Positions 43,231 to 52,833 of a DNA stretch of 64,000 nt are shown one piece after another. The DNA is taken from the NCBI GenBank assembly GCA_049322755.1, contig JBMOQX010000011.1, positions 62,001-126,000 of the forward strand, in the 5' to 3' direction. Within the stretch, counting starts at the first letter, position 1. Each line of letters starts with the position of its first letter. Source of the stretch: DATIUV01 sp049322755 (lineage in GTDB: Bacteria; Pseudomonadota; Gammaproteobacteria; Burkholderiales; UBA6910). The notes beneath the pieces were generated by a model. The model did not search any database, was not told where the DNA came from, and saw nothing but the letters and a program-made list of their open reading frames with translations. Both the position numbers and the translations under genes were made by a program.

Positions 43231-44808
43231 TCAGGCGGCGGAGAAGCTGACGCGCTCGTAATCGACGCCGCGCTCCACCAGCAGTTCCAGCTTCACCTTG
43301 CGCGCGGCGTCGTCCCGGTGCAGTTCCAGCAGGCGGTGGGGCTGATACAAACCTCTGGGCAGCACCAGACTGCCGGGAAGCTTCAGCGACGGTACCTCGG
43401 GCAGGAACATCGCCTCCACCCACGGCTCGGTGAGCGGAATGCCGGGGCCGGTCGGGCGCACCGCCACCGGGTTGGGCACCCCGGGCAGCGTGCGCAGGCC
43501 CGCCTGCAGGGCGCCGGTGCGGCCCACCACCAGCCAGCGCACCACGCCCAGCAGATGCCAGGTGGCGGTGGAGAGCTTGAGTGCCGTGAGCCGGTTCACC
43601 ACCAGCCGCTCGCCGCCGCCCTCGCGCTCGATGCGCATGCCCACCACGCTCTCGTCCTTGACCGCCCAGATCTCGTCCTTGACCGGCGCCTCGGCGGCCT
43701 TGGCCACGGGCGCGCCGCCCCAGGCGGGGGCGCCGCCCGGGCGCCGCTTCTGCCCGGGCTGGGTGAACGGCTTGCCGGCGACGAACTGCCAGGTTGCCGG
43801 CAGCCCGAAGGCCACCCGCGCCTCGCTCACCGTCTGGCGCCGCTCGAAGCTGCGTACCGGCACGCCCTCGCACCAGACCTTGTGCAACTGGGCGAGGAGC
43901 TGCCCGCAGCCGGGCTGCTCGCAATCGCGCCCGAGGCCGAGCTGCTCCGGCGTCTGTCCCTGCTGCAGCAGCACCTGCTTCACGCGCACGATCTTGCTGA
44001 TGTCGGACAGGTCCAGGTAGCGGGTCGCCTCGGATATGGTCACCTGCTTCAGCGACTGCAGGCCCGCCTGGCCCTTGAGATACACCGCGAGGCAGGGCAC
44101 GTTGTCGTCGCCCTGCTTCGGCGACATGTTCACCGCGACGTTGCCGCACCAGCTGCGCAGCCAGCGCTGGGTGATCTCCAGCTGCTTGGGCGTCAGCTCG
44201 TACGGATTGGCATGGCATACCAGCAGGGTCTCGACGTACACCGCGCGGCAGCTGCTGGCCGCGCCGCCCGGCTCCGCGACCGGCGCGTCGGCGAAGCGCT
44301 GGCCCTCGGCGTAGGCGAATACGGCATGCAGCTGCGGCCACTGGTCCCCGGGGATCTCGTAGCGCATGCGCAGGAAGTCGATGATCTGGGCGCCGGTGTA
44401 GCGCAGGCAGCGCTGCGTCAGAAGTGGCCGCTGGGCGGCAAGCTCGGCATTGCCGGCGGCCTGCCCCAGCACGTGCCGGTAGCCGGTCACCATCTGCGCC
44501 CACAGGCCGATGAGGCCCTTGAGGGCAGCGGCTTCCGCGTCCACCAGCGGCAGCGGCCGACCCACCAGCCGCTTGGCGAACTCGGACTGGACGTGGGCTA
44601 CCGTTTCCGTGAGCCGCTCCAGGATCTTGAGCCGCTCGATTGGCGCGATCGCAAAATGGTTGAGCTGCGTCACTGCCCGCAGCAGCGCCCGGTGCGCTGC
44701 GCGGATATCGGAGAGCTGCAGCTGCGCCAGCCATTGCTCGCACGCGGCGGCGTCGGCGAAGGCGCCGGTGGCCGGGGCCTGGGCAGTCGGTAGTTTTCCG
44801 GTGAACAC
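43231..44808 (-). CDS. Uncharacterised 525-residue cytoplasmic protein
   Basis: The protein has 525 residues without a signal peptide or membrane segment. The N-terminal part (about 20-300) is helical, with HANPYELTPKQLEITQRWLRSWCGNVAVNMSPKQGDDNVPCLAVYLKG as its most distinctive stretch. The C-terminal part (about 370-520) is beta-rich and could be a PilZ-like barrel, but the canonical RxxxR motif of PilZ is not clearly seen. The overall outline recalls the c-di-GMP-binding FimW-type proteins; that resemblance is weak. It is followed on the same strand by nothing within 50 nt, and convergent with phoR. It starts with GTG. Confidence 0.55.
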   Translation of the reverse strand: MFTGKLPTAQAPATGAFADAAACEQWLAQLQLSDIRAAHRALLRAVTQLNHFAIAPIERLKILERLTETVAHVQSEFAKRLVGRPLPLVDAEAAALKGLIGLWAQMVTGYRHVLGQAAGNAELAAQRPLLTQRCLRYTGAQIIDFLRMRYEIPGDQWPQLHAVFAYAEGQRFADAPVAEPGGAASSCRAVYVETLLVCHANPYELTPKQLEITQRWLRSWCGNVAVNMSPKQGDDNVPCLAVYLKGQAGLQSLKQVTISEATRYLDLSDISKIVRVKQVLLQQGQTPEQLGLGRDCEQPGCGQLLAQLHKVWCEGVPVRSFERRQTVSEARVAFGLPATWQFVAGKPFTQPGQKRRPGGAPAWGGAPVAKAAEAPVKDEIWAVKDESVVGMRIEREGGGERLVVNRLTALKLSTATWHLLGVVRWLVVGRTGALQAGLRTLPGVPNPVAVRPTGPGIPLTEPWVEAMFLPEVPSLKLPGSLVLPRGLYQPHRLLELHRDDAARKVKLELLVERGVDYERVSFSAA

Positions 44809-44820
44809 TGGTTTTTCGGG

Positions 44821-45237
44821 TTACGCGGCCGCGCGCAGGCGCGACACGAGGACGGATTTTAGCCGGTCCCGCCATCCGTTAGCAGGATTCGTGCCGCTCG
44901 CGCGCCGCGCCGGCGTCCAGATCGGCGCCGGGAAATGCCGGTCCGATGTCCAGCGCGGGATCACGTGCCAGTGCAGGTGCGGCGTCTGGTTGCCCAGGCT
45001 GGCGAGGTTGATCTTGTCCGGGGCCAGCACCTCGCGCACCGCCTGTTCCGCCGCGAACACCGCGGCCATCAGCGCCGCACGCTGGCCCGGCGCCAGGTCG
45101 GTCATTTCGCGCACGTGGGCGTTCCAGATGACGCGGCAGAAGCCCGGGTAGTCGGCATCGTCCACCAGCACGACGCGGAAATCCGCCGCCTGCCAGACCG
45201 GCTCGCCGCCGGGTAAGTCGCAGAGCTCGCAGGCCAT
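44821..45237 (-). CDS. HIT family protein
   Basis: A 138-residue HIT-superfamily hydrolase or transferase of nucleotides. The N-terminal MACELCDLPGG has a CxxC and the catalytic histidine triad is HLHWHVIPR. A short Arg-rich C-terminus follows. The Met at 45237 is chosen because it starts the CELC motif; upstream codons in the frame are non-coding. It lies 19 nt after the DUF3683 oxidoreductase on the same strand. Confidence 0.87.
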   Translation of the reverse strand: MACELCDLPGGEPVWQAADFRVVLVDDADYPGFCRVIWNAHVREMTDLAPGQRAALMAAVFAAEQAVREVLAPDKINLASLGNQTPHLHWHVIPRWTSDRHFPAPIWTPARRASGTNPANGWRDRLKSVLVSRLRAAA

Positions 45238-45256
45238 TGCGCCGGTAGGGGCCGGG

Positions 45257-48200
45257 TCAGAGCAGGATGCGCTCGATGCCGCCGTGGTTGGCGCGCTCGA
45301 CGTAATCGGCGAGCCAGTTCTCGCCCAGTACGTGGCGTGCCATTTCCACCACAACGTAGTCGGCCTCGGTGCCCGCGTCGCCGTCGTAGCGCGCCAGGCC
45401 CTGCAGGCAAGACGGGCACGAAGTGAGCACCTTGATGCGCGCGCCCGGATGCTGCGCGCGGATGCGCTCGGCGCCCTTCACCAGCTCCTCCTCCTTGCGG
45501 AAGCGCACCTGCGTCGACACGTCGGGGCGCGACACCGCCAGCGTGCCGGACTCGCCGCAGCAGCGATCCGACAGCGCCACGTCGCCGCCCATCAGCGTGT
45601 TCACCACTTTCATGGGCTGGTAGGTCTTCATCGGCGTGTGGCAGGGGTCGTGGTACATGTAGCGCACACCCTCGACACCCTCTATGTTGAGGCCTTTCTC
45701 CAGCAGGTATTCGTGGATGTCCAGCAGGCGGCAGCCGGGGAAGATGCGCTCGAATTCGTATTTCTGCAGCTGGTCCATGCAGGTGCCGCAGGACACGATC
45801 ACCGTCTTGATGTCCAGGTAGTTGAGCGTGTTGGCGACGCGGTGGAACAGCACCCGGTTGTCGGTGATGATCTCCTGGCCCTTGTCGTGGCGGCCGGCGG
45901 CGGTCTGCGGGTAGCCGCAGCACAGATAGCCGGGCGGCAGGACGGTGATGGCGCCGGTGTGATAGAGCATGGCCTGGGTGGCGAGCCCCACCTGGCTGAA
46001 CAGCCGCTCGCTGCCGCAGCCGGGGAAATAGAACACCGCGTCGGCGTCGTCGCTCGCCCTGGCCGGGTCGCGGATCACCGGCACGATGTCCGGATCCTCG
46101 ATGTCCAGCAGCGCGCGCGAGGTCTTCTTCGGCAGCCCGCCCGGCATCGGCTTGTTGACGAAGTGGATCACCTGGGCCGGGAGCGAGGCGCGGCCCACGG
46201 TGGCCGGCGGGCGCGCGGTCTGGCCCCGCGCGGCGCCCAGCCGCCGGGCCCAGCCGTGCATCACGCGCTGGGCGCGGTAGCCCCAGTCGATCATCAGCTT
46301 GCGTGTGAACTTGATGGTGCGCGGATCGGTGGCGTTCAGGAACAGCATCGAGGCCGCGGTGCCCGGGTTCCACTTCTTCTTGCCCTGCTTGCGCAGGAAA
46401 TTGCGCATGTTGATCGACACGTCGCCGAAGTCGATGTCGACCGGGCACGGGCTGAGGCACTTGTGGCACACGGTGCAGTGGTCGGCGACGTCGCCGAACT
46501 CGTCGAAATGCTCGATCGCCGCGCCGCGCCGCGTCTGTTCCTCGTACAGGAACGCCTCGATCAGCAGCGAGGTGGCCAGGATCTTGTTGCGCGGGCTGTA
46601 GAGCAGGTTGGCGCGCGGCACGTGGGTCGAGCACACCGGCTTGCACTTGCCGCAGCGCAGGCAGTCCTTGATCGAGTCCGAGATCTGCTTGAGCTCGCTC
46701 TGCTCCAGGATCAGGCTCTCCAGCTCCAGCAGGTTGAAGCTGGGGGTGTAGGCGTTGGCGAGATCGGCGCCGGCCAGCAGCTTGCCGGCATTGAAGCGGC
46801 CCTGGGGGTCCGCCCGCTCCTTGTAGGCGCGAAACGCCTCCAGCTCCTCGGGCTCCAGGAACTCCAGCTTGGTGATGCCGATGCCGTGCTCGCCGGACAC
46901 CACGCCGCCCAGGTCCTTGGCCAGGCGCATGATGCGCTTCACCGCCGCGTTGGCCTCCTGGAGCATGCCGTAGTCGTCGGAGTTGACCGGGATGTTGGTG
47001 TGCACGTTGCCGTCGCCGGCGTGCATGTGCAGCGCGACGAACACGCGGCTCTTCAGCACCCGCCTGTGGATCGCGCGGCAGCCCGCCAGGGTCGGCTCGA
47101 AGGCGCGGCCGCCGAAGATCTGCGCCAGCGGCGCCAGCACTTCGCGCTTCCACGACACCCGCAGCGTGTGGTCCTGCAGCAGGCGGAACAGCGTCGCCGC
47201 AGAATCCGCCGCCGGGCTCGCCAGCGCCGCCGGCAGGTCGGTGCCCAGCTCGGAGACGCTCGTGTCCAGGTGATCGCGCAGGAAGCGCCAATGGGCACGC
47301 ACGCCGCGCAGCAGGTCGACGGCCTGCTCCGGCCGGCTGCCCAGCAGCTCCGCCTTGCCCACCGGCTCGTCGTCCGGCGCCACCGGCAGCTCGCCGCCGA
47401 GGTAGCGCTCCAGCTCGTCCAGCAGCCGCAGCTTGTTGTCGATGGAGAGCTCGATGTTGATGCGCTCGATGCCGTCGGAGTAATCGCCCAGGCGCGGGAG
47501 CGGGATCACCACGTCCTCGTTGATCTTGAACGCGTTGGTGTGCTTGGCGATGGCGGCGGTGCGGGCGCGGTCGCTCCAGAAGCGTTTGCGCGCCTCGGCG
47601 GACACGGCGATGAAGCCCTCGCCGCCGCGATGGTTGGCGAGCCGCACCACCTCGGAGGCGGCCCGCGCCACTTCGTCCTCGTCGTCGCCGACGATGTCCC
47701 CGATCAGCACCATCCTGGGCAGTCCGTGGCGCTTGGCCTTGGTGCTGTAGCCGACCGCGCGCAGGTAGCGCTGGTCCAGGTGCTCGAGCCCGGCCAGCTG
47801 CGCGTCCGGGTGGTCGCGCAGGTAGCGCACCGTCTCGACGATCGAGGGCACGGCTTCGTGCACCGTGCCGAAGAATTCCAGGCACACGGTGCGCGTGTGG
47901 GGCGGCATCCTGTGCAGGATGAAGCGCGCCGAGGTGATGAGGCCGTCGCAGCCCTCCTTCTGCACCCCCGGCAGCCCGCCCAACGCCTTGTCGGTGACGT
48001 CCTTGCCGAGCCCGGCCTTGCGGAAGCGACGGCCCTCGATCTCCAGCATTTCCGGCGGGCCGTCCGGGGTCCTGCCGTCGTCCCGGAAGCGCGTGATGCG
48101 GAAACGGGCAACGTCCGCCTCGTGAATCTTGCCGAGGTTGTGGTCGAGACGCTCCACCGTCATCCAGCGTCCTTCCGGCGTCACCATGCGCCAGGACGCC

Positions 48201-49084
48201 AGGTTGTCCAGCGCCGTGCCCCACAGCACCGCTTTTTTCCCGCCGGCGTTCATGGCGATGTTGCCGCCGATGCAGGAGGCGTCGGCGGAGGTGGGGTCGC
48301 AGGCGAACACCAGGCCCGCGGCGTCTGCGGCGTTCATTGCGCGCCGGGTCACCACGCCCGCCTGGCAGACGAAGGTGGGCACCTCGCGGTCCAGTCCGGG
48401 CAGTCTCACGGGCTCGACTTCGCCCAGGCGCTCCAGCTTCTCGGTGTTGATCACCGCCGCGCGCCGGGTGAGCGGCACGCCGCTGCCGGTGTAGCCGGTG
48501 CCGCCGCCGCGCGGAATGATGGTGAGTCCGAGCTCGATGCATGCGCGCACCACCGCCGCCGTTTCCTCTTCCGTGTCCGGGTGGATCACCACGAACGGGT
48601 ACTCGACGCGCCAGTCGGTGGCGTCGGTGACGTGGGACACCCGCGCCATGCCGTCGAACTGGATGTTGTCCCGGCGCGTGACGCGCGCGAGCCGGCGCAG
48701 GGTCCGCTTGCGCAGCCGGACGGTTTCGTCGAATTCGCGCTCGAACGCGTCCACCGCGGCGTCGGCGGCCCGCAGCAGTTCCTTCACCTTCTCGCTGCCC
48801 GCGCGCCGCTCCTCGATCAGCAGCAGGCGGTGGCGCATCGCCTCGATCAGCGCCTTGCGCCGGGCGCGGTTGGCGAGCAGATCGTCCTGCAGATAGGGAT
48901 TGCGCGAGACCACCCACATGTCGCCCAGGACCTCGTAGAGCATGCGCGCCGAGCGGCCGGTGCGCCGCTCGGCGCGCAGCTCGTTGATGATCGCCCACGC
49001 CGGCTCGCCCAGCAGGCGGATGACGATCTCGCGGTCGGAGAACGAGGTGTAGTTGTACGGGATTTCCCGCAGTCGGGCAGTCAT
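45257..49084 (-). CDS. FAD/FMN-type dehydrogenase with Fe-S and CCG domains, DUF3683
   Basis: A 1275-residue oxidoreductase. Order: DUF3683 (about 1-130), FAD-binding PCMH domain (about 160-340; IPRGGGTGYTGSGVPL, GGNIAMNAGGKK), C-terminal FAD-oxidase domain (about 560-760; HMHAGDGNVHTNIPVN, GGVVSGEHGIG), two 4Fe-4S clusters (CLRCGKCKPVCSTHVP and CTVCHKCLSPCP), and a CCG domain (CCGYPQTAAG, CCGESGTLAV). It resembles D-lactate dehydrogenases fused to a heterodisulfide-reductase-like electron module. The exact substrate, perhaps a 2-hydroxy acid, is not established. It is a characteristic betaproteobacterial gene. Confidence 0.87.
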   Translation of the reverse strand: MTARLREIPYNYTSFSDREIVIRLLGEPAWAIINELRAERRTGRSARMLYEVLGDMWVVSRNPYLQDDLLANRARRKALIEAMRHRLLLIEERRAGSEKVKELLRAADAAVDAFEREFDETVRLRKRTLRRLARVTRRDNIQFDGMARVSHVTDATDWRVEYPFVVIHPDTEEETAAVVRACIELGLTIIPRGGGTGYTGSGVPLTRRAAVINTEKLERLGEVEPVRLPGLDREVPTFVCQAGVVTRRAMNAADAAGLVFACDPTSADASCIGGNIAMNAGGKKAVLWGTALDNLASWRMVTPEGRWMTVERLDHNLGKIHEADVARFRITRFRDDGRTPDGPPEMLEIEGRRFRKAGLGKDVTDKALGGLPGVQKEGCDGLITSARFILHRMPPHTRTVCLEFFGTVHEAVPSIVETVRYLRDHPDAQLAGLEHLDQRYLRAVGYSTKAKRHGLPRMVLIGDIVGDDEDEVARAASEVVRLANHRGGEGFIAVSAEARKRFWSDRARTAAIAKHTNAFKINEDVVIPLPRLGDYSDGIERINIELSIDNKLRLLDELERYLGGELPVAPDDEPVGKAELLGSRPEQAVDLLRGVRAHWRFLRDHLDTSVSELGTDLPAALASPAADSAATLFRLLQDHTLRVSWKREVLAPLAQIFGGRAFEPTLAGCRAIHRRVLKSRVFVALHMHAGDGNVHTNIPVNSDDYGMLQEANAAVKRIMRLAKDLGGVVSGEHGIGITKLEFLEPEELEAFRAYKERADPQGRFNAGKLLAGADLANAYTPSFNLLELESLILEQSELKQISDSIKDCLRCGKCKPVCSTHVPRANLLYSPRNKILATSLLIEAFLYEEQTRRGAAIEHFDEFGDVADHCTVCHKCLSPCPVDIDFGDVSINMRNFLRKQGKKKWNPGTAASMLFLNATDPRTIKFTRKLMIDWGYRAQRVMHGWARRLGAARGQTARPPATVGRASLPAQVIHFVNKPMPGGLPKKTSRALLDIEDPDIVPVIRDPARASDDADAVFYFPGCGSERLFSQVGLATQAMLYHTGAITVLPPGYLCCGYPQTAAGRHDKGQEIITDNRVLFHRVANTLNYLDIKTVIVSCGTCMDQLQKYEFERIFPGCRLLDIHEYLLEKGLNIEGVEGVRYMYHDPCHTPMKTYQPMKVVNTLMGGDVALSDRCCGESGTLAVSRPDVSTQVRFRKEEELVKGAERIRAQHPGARIKVLTSCPSCLQGLARYDGDAGTEADYVVVEMARHVLGENWLADYVERANHGGIERILL

Positions 49085-49203
49085 GCGCTGGGATCCAGGG
49101 CGCTGAGGGATAACGGCTGGGATAGCCGCATTTCGGTGCCGGTTGCGGATTTTACCGCACCGCGGCAAAGCGCTCATCCACGCGCCGCTCAGGGTTTCCC
49201 GGC

Positions 49204-49602
49204 TCAACCCGCCGCCGCGGCCACCACCAGGTAGCGCGCCAGCTTGCCCAGCGCCATGAACCCCGCCGCCGCGATCCAGTTCACCCGCAGCCAGCCGGCG
49301 GCGACGCACAGCGCGTCGCCGATGACCGGCGCCCAGGCCAGCAGCAGCACGGGGCTGCCGTGGCGCCGCACCCAGGCCAGGGCGCGGTGCGAGCGTTCCC
49401 CGCCCGGCAGCACCCGGCCGATCAGGTAAGAGGTCATGCCCCCCAGCGTGTTGCCTGCCGTGGCGAACGCCAGCGCCGGCCAGTACAGATCGGGCGAGCG
49501 CTTCAGCGCGGCGAACAGCACCGCCTCGGAGCCGCCCGGAAGCACCGTGGCGGCCAGAAAGCTGCTCCAGAAGACGAGGGCGAGGGTGGCCCAAGAGGTC
49601 AC
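49204..49602 (-). CDS. YqaA-like membrane protein (DedA-related)
   Basis: A 132-residue inner-membrane protein with four hydrophobic segments. LFWSSFLAATVLPGGSEAVLFAAL, ATAGNTLGGMTSYLIGR and LLLAWAPVIGDALCVAAGWLRVNW match the YqaA family of small SNARE-associated/DedA-type proteins. It starts with GTG. The function is presumed to lie in membrane lipid homeostasis. Confidence 0.8.
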   Translation of the reverse strand: MTSWATLALVFWSSFLAATVLPGGSEAVLFAALKRSPDLYWPALAFATAGNTLGGMTSYLIGRVLPGGERSHRALAWVRRHGSPVLLLAWAPVIGDALCVAAGWLRVNWIAAAGFMALGKLARYLVVAAAAG

Positions 49603-49678
49603 GGCGTCGCCATCCCTGTCGGGCCGGCGGACGGTGCCCGGCGGCCGCAGGGCCCGCCGGGCGGGTGTGGAATACCCA

Positions 49679-49710
49679 ACGTTATCATAAAAATATCAAG
49701 TAGTTGAGAC
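49679..49710 (+). promoter_or_regulatory. AT-rich promoter region of the GGDEF-EAL gene
   Basis: A stretch of about 30 bases that is mostly A and T (around GTTATCATAAAAATATC) in a GC-rich gap of 187 nt. It is probably the promoter and/or UP element; no clear -35/-10 pair can be fixed. Confidence 0.4.
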
Positions 49711-49789
49711 ATCTTTCTTGCGCTTCGCATGAAATTTGCTTTACCTGTCGTCACGCGAGTCCCTGTTCCTCATTGCCCTGTCCCTCAGG

Positions 49790-52735
49790 ATGGCCGACCC
49801 TCTTACGACGGGCACCTCTGACTGCCCGAGAGCGCCCGACCCCGCTCGCGCGGCGAAGCGTTGGCGCGCCGTGCTGCTGGCGTTCGTCGTCCTCGCCGTG
49901 CTGGCCGTGATGCCGGCGGAGACGCTGGTGGTTCCCCATGATCGCTACCTTACCCTCCATACCGTGCTGGAGCTGACGTCGGTGGTGGTGGCAGCCCTGG
50001 TCTTCGGGGTGGCTTGGAATGCCTACGCGCCGGAGCGGCCGGCTACGGTCCTGGTGTTGGCGCTCGCGCTGCTGGGGTCGGGGCTGCTGGACTTGGGACA
50101 CGCCCTTTCCTTCCCGGGCATGCCGGACGCCGATCTGGCCGACGCACCCCAGCAGACCATCGTCTTCTGGCTGTCAGCCCGGCTGGTGGCGGCCCTCGGG
50201 CTGCTGGCGGTGTCGCTGCGGCGCTGGCGACCGATCACGGCGCGGCGCGAGCGCCTGCAGCTCCTCGCGGCAACGCTCCTGGCCACGGGGGCGCTGGGGG
50301 TCCTCGGCGCGTTCGGCGCTCATGCACTGCCGGCGACATTCGTGCCGGGCCGGGGCCTGACCGGCTTCAAGATCGGCGCCGAACTGGCGCTGGTGGCAGT
50401 CTACCTGGCGGCGGCGGCGCTGCTCGCGCGCCGTGCGCGCGCGGGCCCCGGCGAGATGGACTTCGGCGGCCTGGCGGCGGCGGCCGCGCTGTCGGCGGCC
50501 AGCGGGCTCTGCTTCGTCCTCTACGTGCAGGTGAACGACGCCTACAACCTGCTGGGCCACGTCTATAAGATCGCCGCCTACGTTCTCATCTACCGCGTGG
50601 TGTTCATCGGCACCGTGCGCGCGCCCTTCGTCCAGCTGCTCGCGTCCCGGCAGGCGCTGGCGCGGGAACGGGAGCGCTTCGATCTGGCGCTGCGTGCCAC
50701 CAGCGACGGCCTGTGGGAGTGCGACCTCGCCATTGACCGCTGCTTCATCTCCCGGCGCTTCAAGGAACTGCTGGGCTTCGACGGCGGCGAGGGGTTCATG
50801 GACCGCGCGGCGTTCTTCGCCCTGGTGCACCCGCAGGACCTTGACCGGCTGCAGCGGGCGCTGGACGATCATCTGGCGCGGCGCACGCCGTTCGACGTCG
50901 AGGTGCGGGTCGCGGTCAGGCGCCAGGGCCATCGCTGGTTCCGGGTGCGCGGCCAGGCGGTCTGGGACGCGGCCGGCGTGCCGCTGCGCGTCGCCGGCTC
51001 GATCCTGGACGTCACCGACCGGCGCGACGCCGAGGCGCAGCTGCATCTCACCGCCAAGGTGTTCGAGTCCAGCAGCGAGGCGATCGTGATCGTGGACCAG
51101 CGGCGGCGGATCGTCTCGGTGAACCCGGCGTTCACCAAGATCACCGGCTACGCCCCGGAGGAGGTGATCGGCCGCTACCCCAAGATCGTCGACGCCGGCA
51201 CCCAGGACCGGCGCGAGCTCAGGCGGCGCTGGAGCGCGATCAAACGCGACGGCCACTGGGAAGGGGAGGTGAAGGACCGCCGCCGCGACGGGACCGGGTT
51301 CGCCAAGTGGCTGCGGGTGCGGGCGGTGCGCGACGCCGACGGCAACATCAGCCACTACATCGGCGTGTTCTCCGACGTCTCCGAGCGCAAGGCGGCGCAG
51401 AAGCGGATCGAGTTCCTGGCCTACTACGACCCGCTCACGTCGCTGCCCAACCGCACCCTGTTCCGGGACCGCGTCAGCCGCGCCATCGCCGTCGCCCAGC
51501 GCCACCAGGGGCGGCTGGCGCTGCTGTTCATCGACCTGGACCGCTTCAAGAACGTCAACGACTCCCTCGGTCACACCGCCGGCGACCGGCTGCTGCGCAC
51601 GGTGGCGGACCGGCTGCAGGGACTGGTGCGCGACGCCGACACGGTGGCGCGCCTGAGCGGCGACGAGTTCGTGGTCCTGCTGACCGAAGTGAACGGCCCC
51701 GACGGTGCCGCCGTGGTCGCCCAGCGCATCCTGCACGCGATTTCCGCGCCCCACGTGCTGGGGGGCACCGAGGTCGCGGTCACGCCCAGCATCGGCATCA
51801 GCGTGTACCCGGAGGACGGCGCTGACCATGACGAGCTGATCCAGCACGCGGACATCGCCATGTATCACGCCAAGGAGACCGGCCGCGCCAACTTCCAGTT
51901 CTTCCGCGCCGAGCTGAACGAGCGCGTGCTCGAGCGCATCTCGCTGGAGAACAGCCTGCGGCGGGCGCTGGAGAACGAGGAGTTCCTGCTGCACTACCAG
52001 CCCCAGGTCAGCCTCGAAGACGGGCACGTGGTGGGGTTCGAGGCGCTGATCCGCTGGCACCAGCCGGGCCAGGGCATGGTGCCCCCGGGCAGGTTCATTC
52101 CGGTGGCGGAGGACAGCGGGCTCATCGTTCCCATCGGCGCGTGGGTGCTGAGGAGCGCGTGCCGGCAGTGCCGGCAGTGGCAGGAGGCGGGGTCGGCGCC
52201 GGTGCCGGTGGCGGTGAACATCTCGGCAGTGCAGTTCCGGCAGCCCGATTTCGTCGACACCGTGCGCGAGGCGCTGGCGGGGACCGCGCTGGACCCGGAA
52301 TTCCTCGAGCTGGAGTTTACCGAGAGCGTGGTCATGGACAGGTCCGAGCAGGTGCTGCGGAAGCTGCGGCAGCTGAGGGCGCTGGGCGTACAGGTGTCGA
52401 TCGACGACTTCGGCACCGGCTACTCGAGCCTGTCGTATCTGCGGCAGTTTCCGATCGACAAGCTGAAGATTGACCAGTCGTTCACCCGCGACCTGGGGAG
52501 CGGCGCCGACAGCCAGCCCATCGTCAGCGCCATCATCGCCATGGCACGCAGCCTGGGCCTGGAGGTGATCGCCGAAGGCGTGGAGACCCGGGCGCAGCTG
52601 GAATTGCTGCGTCGGCACGGGTGCGGGCAGGGGCAGGGCTACCTGTTCGCCCGGCCGATGCCGGCGGACGCGGCGCGCGACACGATCGGCCGCCGCTACC
52701 CGGTCGCCGGCGACACGAACGCCGCCCTCGCCTGA
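49790..52735 (+). CDS. Membrane MASE-PAS-PAS-GGDEF-EAL cyclic-di-GMP protein
   Basis: The protein has 981 residues. N-terminal membrane region (about 20-265; several segments, LDLGHALSFPGMPD motif of the MASE3 type), PAS domain 1 (about 275-385), PAS domain 2 (about 390-510; VVDQRRRIVSVNPAFTKITGYAPEEVIG), GGDEF domain (about 525-685) and EAL domain (about 690-945). The diguanylate-cyclase signature is ARLSGDEF, so the first Gly is Ser. The EAL side has EAL, NISAVQFRQ, ELEFTESVV, IDDFGTGYSSLSYLRQFPIDKLKID and AEGVET, all intact, so phosphodiesterase activity is the safer prediction. ATG 49790 is taken; a TTG at 49736 is possible. Confidence 0.87.
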   Translation: MADPLTTGTSDCPRAPDPARAAKRWRAVLLAFVVLAVLAVMPAETLVVPHDRYLTLHTVLELTSVVVAALVFGVAWNAYAPERPATVLVLALALLGSGLLDLGHALSFPGMPDADLADAPQQTIVFWLSARLVAALGLLAVSLRRWRPITARRERLQLLAATLLATGALGVLGAFGAHALPATFVPGRGLTGFKIGAELALVAVYLAAAALLARRARAGPGEMDFGGLAAAAALSAASGLCFVLYVQVNDAYNLLGHVYKIAAYVLIYRVVFIGTVRAPFVQLLASRQALARERERFDLALRATSDGLWECDLAIDRCFISRRFKELLGFDGGEGFMDRAAFFALVHPQDLDRLQRALDDHLARRTPFDVEVRVAVRRQGHRWFRVRGQAVWDAAGVPLRVAGSILDVTDRRDAEAQLHLTAKVFESSSEAIVIVDQRRRIVSVNPAFTKITGYAPEEVIGRYPKIVDAGTQDRRELRRRWSAIKRDGHWEGEVKDRRRDGTGFAKWLRVRAVRDADGNISHYIGVFSDVSERKAAQKRIEFLAYYDPLTSLPNRTLFRDRVSRAIAVAQRHQGRLALLFIDLDRFKNVNDSLGHTAGDRLLRTVADRLQGLVRDADTVARLSGDEFVVLLTEVNGPDGAAVVAQRILHAISAPHVLGGTEVAVTPSIGISVYPEDGADHDELIQHADIAMYHAKETGRANFQFFRAELNERVLERISLENSLRRALENEEFLLHYQPQVSLEDGHVVGFEALIRWHQPGQGMVPPGRFIPVAEDSGLIVPIGAWVLRSACRQCRQWQEAGSAPVPVAVNISAVQFRQPDFVDTVREALAGTALDPEFLELEFTESVVMDRSEQVLRKLRQLRALGVQVSIDDFGTGYSSLSYLRQFPIDKLKIDQSFTRDLGSGADSQPIVSAIIAMARSLGLEVIAEGVETRAQLELLRRHGCGQGQGYLFARPMPADAARDTIGRRYPVAGDTNAALA

Positions 52736-52833
52736 GCCGGTCCGCGGCGCGCATTCCCTCGGCCGCCGCTTTCTTCTAACATGCTCGGCGCCGCCCGCTC
52801 GTCGAGCGGGCTTCGCCTTCCGGAGGAGACGCC

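Noticed and set aside
45102..48998. A 1298-codon frame on the same strand as the DUF3683 oxidoreductase in another phase
   Set aside because: Arg/Ala/Gly-rich shadow of the real gene with no recognisable domain.
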